DNA of 5,837 nt, from assembly GCA_050175615.1 (NCBI GenBank), contig JBFXIU010000208.1:1-5837 (forward strand), written 5' to 3'. The notes under the pieces were generated by a model. That model saw nothing but the letters and a program-made list of their open reading frames with translations, ran no database searches and was not told where the DNA came from. Shown piece after piece: positions 1-5,656 of this stretch. Each line of letters opens with the position of its first letter. Within the stretch, counting starts at the first letter, position 1. The stretch comes from CAYXXZ01 sp050175615 (lineage in GTDB: Bacteria; Pseudomonadota; Gammaproteobacteria; Pseudomonadales; Porticoccaceae). A program made the position numbers and the translations under genes.

Positions 1-439
1 CTTTTGCCCTGCACCGATCGCCCATTTCGGCTAGCAATGTTTCCTGATTGCTCACATAGTCTTTTTTGGCAACAAGGGTAACTTCCGCTCCGGCAAGGTA
101 ATCGAGCAACAGATTGCCCTCGGGCAACAAACTGAAATCGCCCTCATCCCGCAACAGCAGATGCACCTTCAAGCCCAGTCGGGCACCAAGCAGCGCCGTC
201 GCTCGACAATGGTTTGACTGCACTCCACCCAGGGTAATCAGGGTGTCACAACCGGCCTCAATCGCTCTGGCCAGCACAAACTCCAGTTTGCGGATTTTAT
301 TGCCACTGGCGGCGCATTCGGTGAGGTCATCCCGTTTGATCCAGATTCGCGTCCCCAGACTGGCGGACAGCCTTTCCAGACAATAAAAGGGGGTAGGCGT
401 ACGCGCCAGCTGTAACTTTGACGGTATGACAATGGCCAT
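1..439 (-). CDS. dcyD: D-cysteine desulfhydrase / ACC deaminase family PLP enzyme, N-terminal part (cut by window edge)
   Basis: The 146 visible residues match the start of the fold-type II PLP enzymes that include D-cysteine desulfhydrase (D-cysteine to pyruvate, H2S and ammonia) and 1-aminocyclopropane-1-carboxylate deaminase. The N-terminus has the usual ARTPTPF stretch (residues 12-18) and IKRDDLT (34-40). SGNKIRKLEF (45-54) follows, with Lys48 at the position of the PLP Schiff-base lysine, then GGVQSNHCRATA (71-82), the family's SNH substrate/cofactor loop. Family members run to roughly 330 residues, so over half of the protein lies outside the window. The ATG at 437-439 was chosen because it places the TPTP motif at the usual distance and has GGAAG about 10 nt upstream (450-454). 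The enzyme is probably cytoplasmic. The SGNKIRKLEF and SNH context favours D-cysteine desulfhydrase over true ACC deaminase, but the specificity residues are not visible, so the substrate and symbol are tentative. Confidence 0.88.
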   Translation of the reverse strand, partial: MAIVIPSKLQLARTPTPFYCLERLSASLGTRIWIKRDDLTECAASGNKIRKLEFVLARAIEAGCDTLITLGGVQSNHCRATALLGARLGLKVHLLLRDEGDFSLLPEGNLLLDYLAGAEVTLVAKKDYVSNQETLLAEMGDRCRAK

Positions 440-517
440 CAGCAATAAACTTCCACAGTCTGTTGTTATTGATTCGTTTCCGGCTCGGGAAACCAAGCTT
501 TTGTGATTTGGTTAACG

Positions 518-546
518 GTTATCTTTTAACGACATTTCTATGTAAA
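518..546 (-). promoter_or_regulatory. Candidate sigma70 promoter for the desulfhydrase gene
   Basis: On the minus strand, TTTACA (541-546, 5/6 match to the -35 consensus) is separated by 17 nt from GATAAC (518-523, 4/6 match to -10). It lies about 80 bp upstream of the ATG at 439. The -35 hexamer uses the end of the T-tract of the preceding terminator. The call rests on consensus matching only. Confidence 0.35.
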
Positions 547-570
547 AAGGCCGCTGAGCGGCCTTTTTAC
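542..570 (-). terminator. Bidirectional intrinsic terminator between yajC and the desulfhydrase gene
   Basis: This is a perfect inverted repeat with 13-nt arms (542-554 and 558-570) and a 3-nt TGA/TCA loop. The core is GGCCGC/GCGGCC, flanked by A5 on one side and T5 on the other, so it forms a GC-rich hairpin followed by a U-tract when transcribed in either direction. It sits about 165 nt past the yajC stop codon on the minus strand, after the long palindrome, and would end yajC transcription before the desulfhydrase gene. No plus-strand gene lies upstream to use it in the other direction. Confidence 0.88.
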
Positions 571-575
571 GACTG

Positions 576-736
576 GTACTGCAACTTGGAAGTAGTGGAA
601 CAAAATGAAAGTGATGGCTTCGCACCCCTGGCAAGGCGCAAGCCGCCGCTAAGGCTGGTGACCTTTGCAAGGGTTGCAACACCGCCAGGGGTGCAAAGAC
701 GCGCTTTCATGTTTCAGTATTTCCGAGTTGCAGTAC
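576..736. repeat. Long imperfect palindrome (~161 bp) just after yajC
   Basis: The two halves are imperfect inverted copies. GTACTGCAACT (576-586) pairs perfectly with AGTTGCAGTAC (726-736). Pairing continues with scattered G-U pairs and mismatches to about 601/711, then after a 3-nt bulge (602-604) ATGAAAG (605-611) pairs with CTTTCAT (704-710). After a small internal loop, GCACCCCTGGC (622-632) pairs perfectly with GCCAGGGGTGC (684-694). The inner ~51 nt (633-683) can form shorter stems such as GGTG/CACC. No open reading frame in it resembles a protein I know. As RNA it would be one long rod-like hairpin. It could be a miniature inverted-repeat element, a relic of one, or a structured 3' UTR or small RNA of yajC. 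No clear target-site duplication flanks it. Confidence 0.75.
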
Positions 737-1068
737 TAGATGGATTTCAGCGTGCCTTTCGGCAAAACCGCATGCACGGCAACTTTCTGAAATTTCAGCT
801 TCAGGTTTTCATTGGCTTCAACTTCGATGTACTCGCCTTCAATTTTGGTGATTTTGCCCAGCATGCCGCTGGTCATCACCACTTCGTCGCCCTTGGCGAG
901 ACTCTCCACCAGCGCCCGCTGTTCTTTCTGGCGCTTGCGTTGGGGGCGAATAATCAGCAGGTACATAAAAATGAAAAGACCTGCGAACATCAACAATGTA
1001 ATCATTGGATTGGGTTCGCCAGCGGGGGCAGCACTGGCGTAAGTAACAAACTCTGCGGGTAAATTCAT
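736..1068 (-). CDS. yajC: YajC, accessory subunit of the Sec preprotein translocase
   Basis: The 110-residue product is a full-length YajC (E. coli YajC is also 110 residues). YajC is a small inner-membrane protein that associates with SecD and SecF and assists SecYEG export. A short N-terminal stretch is followed by one membrane helix (about residues 22-40), then the family's RPQRKRQKEQ motif (41-50). A cytoplasmic domain follows with AKGDEVVMTSGMLGKI (58-73) and the conserved end VLPKGTLKSI (101-110), equivalent to E. coli VLPKGTMKAL. The start at 1068 has AGGAG at 1073-1077. In most proteobacteria yajC lies between tgt and secD. Here bcp is upstream, and a palindrome and terminator are downstream, so the gene stands alone and may be a second copy. 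The stop codon (736-738) overlaps the outer end of the palindrome, but the protein end is intact. Confidence 0.95.
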   Translation of the reverse strand: MNLPAEFVTYASAAPAGEPNPMITLLMFAGLFIFMYLLIIRPQRKRQKEQRALVESLAKGDEVVMTSGMLGKITKIEGEYIEVEANENLKLKFQKVAVHAVLPKGTLKSI

Positions 1069-1141
1069 GGAGCTCCTCTAATGTGTGTAGCCTTCAAAGC
1101 TGGCAACTTTACCTGTTTAGCCTGTGCCGAACAATGCATTA

Positions 1142-1167
1142 TCAAAACCTGCCAACTTAGCGGCAGG
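1142..1167 (-). terminator. Probable intrinsic terminator of bcp
   Basis: On the minus strand, CCTGCC (1162-1167) and GGCAGG (1148-1153) form a 6-bp GC-rich stem with an 8-nt loop, followed by TTTTGAT. It lies about 20 nt past the bcp stop codon. The T-tract is short, so termination may be partial, but it suggests bcp and yajC are largely separate transcripts. Confidence 0.5.
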
Positions 1168-1186
1168 CAAACCAGGGCTTTTAGGA

Positions 1187-1663
1187 TTAAAGCAGATTGT
1201 CGCGAATCCACTGCTGCACATCCTCGTGATGGGTTTTGGTTTTCACCTTGTCGATGATGTGTTTGAGTTTGCCGTCTTTGCCCACGATATAGGTGAAGCG
1301 ATGGATGCCATCGTATTTCTTGCCCATAAACTGTTTTGGCCCCCAGGCGCCGTACTTATCGGCAATGCCGTGATCCTCATCGGAGAGGAGGTCAAAATTC
1401 AAGCTGTCCCGCTCTTCAAACTTGGCCAAACGTTTGACAGGGTCAGGGCTGATGCCAAAAACAACCGTGTCCAGTTTCTCAAACGCCGCCTTGCTGTCGC
1501 GAATGCCGCAGGCCTGGGTGGTGCACCCGGGGGTCATGGCTTTGGGATAAAAATAGAGAACGACATTTTTAGCGCCGCGAAAATCTTTGAGGGACACTTT
1601 CTCTCCGCGCTGGTTAAGGAGGCTGAAGGCTGGCGCCATATTGCCGATTATTGGTAATTCCAT
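1187..1663 (-). CDS. bcp: Thioredoxin-dependent thiol peroxidase, Bcp/PrxQ-type peroxiredoxin
   Basis: This 158-residue atypical peroxiredoxin reduces H2O2 and organic hydroperoxides using thioredoxin, in the cytoplasm. The E. coli homologue has 156 residues and aligns throughout. YFYPKAMTPGCTTQACGIRD (38-57) carries the peroxidatic Cys47 (TPGCT) and, five residues on, the resolving Cys52, both matching E. coli Cys45 and Cys50. LLSDEDHG, YGAWGPKQFMGKKYDGIHR and the C-terminal HHEDVQQWI segment are also typical. The ATG at 1663 gives the family length. An in-frame start at 1846 would add 61 residues unlike any Bcp and would run into the divergent peptidase gene. A weak CAGGG lies 7 nt before the chosen ATG. 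The gene is divergent from the M3 peptidase and has no gcvR neighbour, unlike in enterobacteria. Confidence 0.95.
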   Translation of the reverse strand: MELPIIGNMAPAFSLLNQRGEKVSLKDFRGAKNVVLYFYPKAMTPGCTTQACGIRDSKAAFEKLDTVVFGISPDPVKRLAKFEERDSLNFDLLSDEDHGIADKYGAWGPKQFMGKKYDGIHRFTYIVGKDGKLKHIIDKVKTKTHHEDVQQWIRDNLL

Positions 1664-1748
1664 AAGTTTGCCCTGATTTGCTGGAAGAATGGGTGAGACT
1701 CTATCAGAATAGCGCATCGATTCAATCTGTAGAACAGAGGAGCACCAA
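1664..1748. promoter_or_regulatory. Divergent promoter region between bcp and the M3 peptidase gene
   Basis: These 85 bp must hold the start signals of both genes unless transcription enters from elsewhere. Plus-strand candidates are TTGCTG and TATCAG with an 18-nt spacer; minus-strand candidates are TTGAAT and TAGAGT with a 16-nt spacer. All hexamers match the sigma70 consensus only partly (3-4 of 6), and the two promoters would overlap. I saw no clear OxyR-type operator. Confidence 0.35.
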
Positions 1749-3806
1749 ATGGGGCGTACCAGTCTGCCAATAGCCGCGCTAATATCCTTATTGACAATGG
1801 TTGGCGGCTGCTCAAAGCCGAAGGAAAAACCGCCCGCAGAGTTCAAGGCAACAACAAGCGCAGAAACCAGCCCCCAAGAGACAACAGCAACGCCATCAAA
1901 TGCCCGCTGGCTGAATGATTGCGCTGCCGATATTCGCGCTATTGAAACCTCTATAGCGGCACTGGAGAGCCGCGCTGAACCCTACAGCATCGCAACCGTT
2001 CTCGAGCCCCTGAATAGTATCGAGACTCAAATCGCCGATGGCGCCAGCTTTGCCAGCCTGATGGAAAATGTGCACCCGGATAGCAGCGTGCGGGAGCAGG
2101 CCGCAAAATGCACCACCGCTTATTCAGACATTTCCACCCGCCTAAGCCTTTCCCATGGCATTTATCAGGCGGTAGCCAATACCGATGTCAGTCAAGCACC
2201 CGCCGACACCCGGCGCTACCATTTCCGCACCCTCCAGAATTTCAAGCTTTCCGGTGTCGACAAAGATGAACAGACCCGTGCGGAAATCCGCCGCCTAAGC
2301 GATAAAATCACCCAGTTAGGCCAGGAGTTTGATCGTAATATTCTTGAGGATGTGCGTTATATTGAGGTCACCCCGGCAGAGCTGGCGGGTATGCCCGAGG
2401 ACTTTATCGCGTCAAAAACCGTGGAAGATAACGGCAAGATCCGCATCTCCACCCGCTATGTGGACTCCATCCCCGTGTACACCTACGCGCACTCCGATGA
2501 GGTGCGCAAACTGCTGCGCCAGGAAGACCGTTCGCGGGGCTATCCTCAAAATGAAACAGTGCTGAAAGCCATGCTGGAGTTGCGCCACCAGCTCGCCAAC
2601 CTTCTTGGCTTTGATAATTACGCCGACCTGATCACCAACGACAAAATGATAGGCTCTGCGGACAATGCCCTGTCATTTATCGACCGCATTCATACTATGG
2701 CCGAGTCCGCTGCCCGCCAGGATGTGCAACAGCTACAGGTGAGATTACAGCAAATAGATCCAGATGCCTCCCAGGTTGAGCGCTGGCAAACTACCTATCT
2801 CGAAGAAATGATTCGCCGCGAAAAATATGACGTCAACGCCAATGAACTGCGCCAGTACTTTCCCTATAACCGAGTAAGGGATGGTATTTTCAGCCTGGTG
2901 GAACACCTTTTTGATGTCAGCATTCGCCCCTGGCAAACAGAGACCTGGCATCCGTCTGTGGAAGCCTACGAAATGTACCAGGGCGATCAGTTGCTTGGTC
3001 GCTTCTTTATGGACATGCACCCCAGGGATGGCAAATATCAGCACGCCGCCGCCTTTATCAACCAGGTGGGTATCAAAGGCGTTCAGCTTCCCGCGTCCAC
3101 TCTGGTGTGTAATTTCGCCGGCGGCGCCAATCCCGAGGAACCGCTGGAGTTTTCCGAAGTGCGCACCTTTCTTCACGAATTCGGCCACCTGATTCACTCT
3201 TTATTTGGCGGTCACCAAAACTGGGCACTGCTCAGCGGCATTGCCACCGAGTGGGACTTTGTCGAAGCGCCCTCGCAAATGCTGGAGGAATGGATCTACG
3301 ACCTGGAAACCCTGCAATCCTTTGCCATTAACGCCCGAGGGGAAACCATACCTGCGGACTTGGTAGCCAAGATCAGGGCGGCGCGCGAATTTGGCGAAGG
3401 CGCCAACACGGCCGTTCAAATGTACTACTCGGCACTGTCCCTGGAATACCACCGCCTAAACCCGCAAACATTCAATTTGGTGGACAAAATGCTTGAACTG
3501 GAGGCGGCCTACTCCCCCTACCCGCACCAGGAGAACACCTACTTTTTTGCCAACCTCGGCCACCTCAACGGCTACTCCGCCATTTACTACACCTACATGT
3601 GGTCAAAAGTGATCGCCGTCGATATGTTTAGTGAATTCGAAAACAACGGCCTCAGGGACAAAGCCACTGCACAGCGCTACCGGGAAATGGTGCTGACGCC
3701 AGGGGGATCAAAACCCGCTGCCCAGCTTGTCGAAGATTTTCTCGGCAGAGCCTACAGTTTTGATGCTTTTGCAAAGCGTCTCGATTACTCCTCGCATAAG
3801 GAGTAG
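1749..3806 (+). CDS. M3-family zinc oligopeptidase (thimet oligopeptidase/OpdA/Dcp-like), predicted lipoprotein
   Basis: The 685-residue product is a full-length M3 metallopeptidase, a family that cleaves short peptides inside a closed helical channel. The zinc site is HEFGH (His476, Glu477, His480) with the third ligand Glu506 in DFVEAPSQMLEEW. The C-terminal substrate-binding loop HLNGYSAIYYTYMWS (605-619) supplies the family's catalytic tyrosine region, and LTPGGSKPA...FLGR is the usual end motif. The N-terminus has a short basic start, a hydrophobic core (about 5-18) and the lipobox VGGC (18-21), followed by a Pro/Thr/Glu-rich linker (about 23-51). It is therefore likely lipidated on Cys21 and anchored facing the periplasm; Ser at +2 would favour the outer membrane. 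Most characterised bacterial M3 enzymes lack such a signal. The HEXXH-to-Glu spacing is one residue longer than in human thimet oligopeptidase. The ATG at 1749 has AGAGGAG at 1736-1742. The exact subfamily and cleavage specificity are undetermined. Confidence 0.93.
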   Translation: MGRTSLPIAALISLLTMVGGCSKPKEKPPAEFKATTSAETSPQETTATPSNARWLNDCAADIRAIETSIAALESRAEPYSIATVLEPLNSIETQIADGASFASLMENVHPDSSVREQAAKCTTAYSDISTRLSLSHGIYQAVANTDVSQAPADTRRYHFRTLQNFKLSGVDKDEQTRAEIRRLSDKITQLGQEFDRNILEDVRYIEVTPAELAGMPEDFIASKTVEDNGKIRISTRYVDSIPVYTYAHSDEVRKLLRQEDRSRGYPQNETVLKAMLELRHQLANLLGFDNYADLITNDKMIGSADNALSFIDRIHTMAESAARQDVQQLQVRLQQIDPDASQVERWQTTYLEEMIRREKYDVNANELRQYFPYNRVRDGIFSLVEHLFDVSIRPWQTETWHPSVEAYEMYQGDQLLGRFFMDMHPRDGKYQHAAAFINQVGIKGVQLPASTLVCNFAGGANPEEPLEFSEVRTFLHEFGHLIHSLFGGHQNWALLSGIATEWDFVEAPSQMLEEWIYDLETLQSFAINARGETIPADLVAKIRAAREFGEGANTAVQMYYSALSLEYHRLNPQTFNLVDKMLELEAAYSPYPHQENTYFFANLGHLNGYSAIYYTYMWSKVIAVDMFSEFENNGLRDKATAQRYREMVLTPGGSKPAAQLVEDFLGRAYSFDAFAKRLDYSSHKE

Positions 3807-3911
3807 TCCAAAAGCAAAAAAATGCTCGAAAATTGATATGGATTAAGGATTCTATCCCTGCCAACCGTTACTGTTGAGCCATTGAATAGCGAACAACAGG
3901 CAGACGCAATC

Positions 3912-4364
3912 ATGGCATATATGAAATGGACCAGCGACCTGGATACAGGCATCCAGGTTATCGACAACCAGCACCAGCGCATCGTCGAATACATCAACCA
4001 GCTCCACGATGCCATCGAAAAACACAGCAGGGAAGAAGTGGGCATTGTGCTGGAACAGATGGTGGAATACACATTGTCCCATTTTGCCTTTGAGGAAGAC
4101 CTGCAGGAGGAATCCGGCTACCCCTTTGTTCACGCCCACAAAAAAGTGCACCAACTGTTTACCAGGAAAATGGCCGACTTCCAGCAGCGTTTTGAACTGG
4201 GCGAAGATGTCAGCCGGCCATTGCTGACGCTGTTGCGCACCTGGCTGGTCAACCATATCAAGCGCGACGACGCCGACTACGCCGAATCCGTCAAAATTTT
4301 TATGGAGACCAGCGGCAATCCCATAGCCAAGAAAAAAGGCTTTTTTGCCCGGCTTTTTGGTTAA
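3912..4364 (+). CDS. Bacteriohemerythrin
   Basis: The 150-residue single-domain hemerythrin is a four-helix bundle with a non-heme di-iron centre that binds O2 reversibly; roles proposed for the family are oxygen storage, delivery or sensing. All seven ligands are present: His21 (DNQH), His57 and Glu61 (HFAFE), His76 and His80 (HKKVH), His115 and Asp120 (HIKRDD). The ATG at 3912 gives the standard MAYMKW beginning. A TTG at 3882 is in frame and would add ten residues, but these do not look like the family. No strong ribosome binding site is visible, only AGG about 11 nt upstream. The C-terminus beyond the last helix ends in a basic/aromatic tail, KKKGFFARLFG (140-150), absent from minimal hemerythrins. 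The gene follows the M3 peptidase by 105 bp on the same strand with no clear terminator between, so co-transcription is possible. Confidence 0.93.
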   Translation: MAYMKWTSDLDTGIQVIDNQHQRIVEYINQLHDAIEKHSREEVGIVLEQMVEYTLSHFAFEEDLQEESGYPFVHAHKKVHQLFTRKMADFQQRFELGEDVSRPLLTLLRTWLVNHIKRDDADYAESVKIFMETSGNPIAKKKGFFARLFG

Positions 4365-4420
4365 AAACTCCGGCGAGCTGTTTATTGATTTTTTAGCCGA
4401 CTATTGACTTAGCCGCTTTC

Positions 4421-4463
4421 GGCCAGCACCTGGAATTATTTTCAAGTGCTGGCCATTCTTTAT
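4421..4463 (+). terminator. Stem-loop terminator after the hemerythrin gene
   Basis: GGCCAGCAC (4421-4429) and GTGCTGGCC (4446-4454) form a perfect 9-bp stem with a 16-nt AT-rich loop, followed on the plus strand by T-rich ATTCTTTATT. It lies in the 122-bp gap between the convergent hemerythrin and ureohydrolase genes. The T-tract is interrupted, and on the minus strand there is none, so it fits hemerythrin termination better. The rest of the gap shows only a T6 run (4389-4394) without a convincing stem. Confidence 0.5.
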
Positions 4464-4486
4464 TCTGACAAGCTCGAAAAACGCTT

Positions 4487-5548
4487 TTATTTGCCGCTTT
4501 CCATCATCCAGCTGCTGAGCATAAACAGGATTCTGGCGCCCACATTGCCATCCCATTCATCCTGCGGGTTATCGAGATTGGGGCAAACTTCGCAAAGATC
4601 AAAGCCGACAATTTCCCTGCCGCTTTTTACCAGCGTCTTAATCAGGAAGCGCGCCTGATCAAATTCAAGCCCGCCAGCGACAGGGGTGCCCGTATGGGGG
4701 CAAAGATCCGGTTTGAGGCCATCGATATCAAAGGAGACATAGACCTTTTGCGACAGCCTGCTGACAATGTCGTCAACAACGCTGGCAAAAGTGGCTCCCC
4801 GATAAAGCGCCTCTTTAATGTCCTCATCATAAAAAACACTAATGGGCGGGTGATCGCTGGCAAAGCGGCACTCCTCTTCACAAAAATCGCGAATCCCCAC
4901 CTGCACCAGTTTTGCCGGTGCTTTTTCCAGCGCCATGACATTGCGCATAATGGAAGCGTGGGAAAATTCAAAGCCCTGGTAGCTATGGCGAAGATCCAGG
5001 TGCGCATCTATATGGAGGACGGAAAAATCCCCCTGGTATTTTTCACCGATATGGCGAATCAACCCCAGGGGACTGGAATGATCACCGCCGATGAGGGCAA
5101 CTTTTTTCCCCATCGCTGCCAGCTCGACACAGCGCTCATACACCAACTCATTGACCCGCCGGGAACCGGCATTGACCTCCGCCCTCGCCTTTTCCAGGTC
5201 CGGCCTGGCGCCGAGATTGCCTTTGGCTTCCAGTTCCTCCTGCACCGCCTCCGCCAGCGGCTTGCAACTGCCATTGAGACGGCTGATTTCTTCCTGAGCC
5301 ACATCGAGATAAAAACCCTGCAGATAATGGTCGCCAAGATCGCGGCTGTAGAGATCAAGTTGCGGGCTGGCCTGAAGAATGGCCTTGGGTCCATTGGCGG
5401 TGCCCTTGCCGTAAGAGGTGGTCGCCTCCCAGGGCACGGGCACATAAACCAGCGCTGCCTCATCGAGATTTCCGCCTATTCCGTAGATGCCCTCATCGGC
5501 GGAACCTGTCAGTGCGGGATCGAAACCTGTCTCTTGGCTGGCGGTCAT
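4487..5548 (-). CDS. Agmatinase/arginase-family ureohydrolase
   Basis: The 353-residue protein belongs to the binuclear-manganese ureohydrolases, which hydrolyse guanidino compounds (agmatine, arginine, formimidoylglutamate or guanidinobutyrate), mostly releasing urea. Metal-binding motifs appear in order: GGDHS (His157), HIDAHLDLR (Asp181, His183, Asp185), SFDID (Asp274, Asp276), then GTPVAGGLEF and FDLCEVCP with Glu320. It is about 45 residues longer than E. coli agmatinase SpeB (306), mainly through a charged helical insert at about 82-145 before GGDHS. The third signature deviates: GLKPDLCPHTGTP has Lys279 where Asp/Glu is usual before Pro, and His285 where a small residue normally follows Pro. 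The ATG at 5548 has GAGGAG 6 nt upstream. An in-frame ATG at 5647 would add 33 residues of non-family sequence that run through the promoter-like region. The substrate cannot be decided; agmatinase is the default and no adjacent arginine decarboxylase is visible. Confidence 0.9.
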   Translation of the reverse strand: MTASQETGFDPALTGSADEGIYGIGGNLDEAALVYVPVPWEATTSYGKGTANGPKAILQASPQLDLYSRDLGDHYLQGFYLDVAQEEISRLNGSCKPLAEAVQEELEAKGNLGARPDLEKARAEVNAGSRRVNELVYERCVELAAMGKKVALIGGDHSSPLGLIRHIGEKYQGDFSVLHIDAHLDLRHSYQGFEFSHASIMRNVMALEKAPAKLVQVGIRDFCEEECRFASDHPPISVFYDEDIKEALYRGATFASVVDDIVSRLSQKVYVSFDIDGLKPDLCPHTGTPVAGGLEFDQARFLIKTLVKSGREIVGFDLCEVCPNLDNPQDEWDGNVGARILFMLSSWMMESGK

Positions 5549-5583
5549 GGTCAACTCCTCAAGGGCTTTAAGTAAGGGAGGGC

Positions 5584-5615
5584 ATTGTAACGGTAAAGCC
5601 GTTATTTTTTGCCAA
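5584..5615 (-). promoter_or_regulatory. Candidate promoter with internal inverted repeat upstream of the ureohydrolase gene
   Basis: On the minus strand, TACAAT (5584-5589, 5/6 match to -10) lies about 36 bp before the ATG. The nearest -35-like hexamer, TTGGCA (5610-5615), is 20 nt away, longer than ideal. Between them, partly overlapping the -10, is the inverted repeat TAACGG-N5-CCGTTA (5588-5604), which could be an operator. Read on the plus strand the same repeat is followed by T6 and looks like a small terminator, but no plus-strand gene precedes it. Confidence 0.3.
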
Positions 5616-5656
5616 CAGCGCCCATTCCCATTTTCAGGAAACAACAACGCTCAGGA

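Noticed and set aside
576..736. Palindrome as an integron attC site or retron RNA
   Set aside because: No RYYYAAC/GTTRRRY core pair sits at the ends, and no integrase or reverse transcriptase gene is nearby in the window.
463..1062. Plus-strand open frame across the palindrome and opposite yajC
   Set aside because: It runs antisense through yajC and through the terminator and palindrome, with no start signals and no recognisable product.
1124..1657. Plus-strand open frame opposite bcp
   Set aside because: It is the complement of a well-conserved peroxiredoxin; its translation has no family features.
3787..3804. Inverted repeat ACTCCT-N6-AGGAGT at the end of the M3 peptidase gene as a terminator
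   Set aside because: It lies within the last codons, is short, and is not followed by a T-tract.
4694..5575. Long plus-strand open frame (293 codons) opposite the ureohydrolase
   Set aside because: It is antisense to a gene with all family motifs, its translation resembles no family, and it has no convincing ribosome binding site.
513..5594. The 7-mer ACCGTTA upstream of three genes (513-519 minus, 3864-3870 plus, 5588-5594 minus) as a shared operator
   Set aside because: About 0.7 copies are expected by chance on both strands of a window this size, and flanking bases and distances to the starts are not conserved, so three copies are weak evidence.
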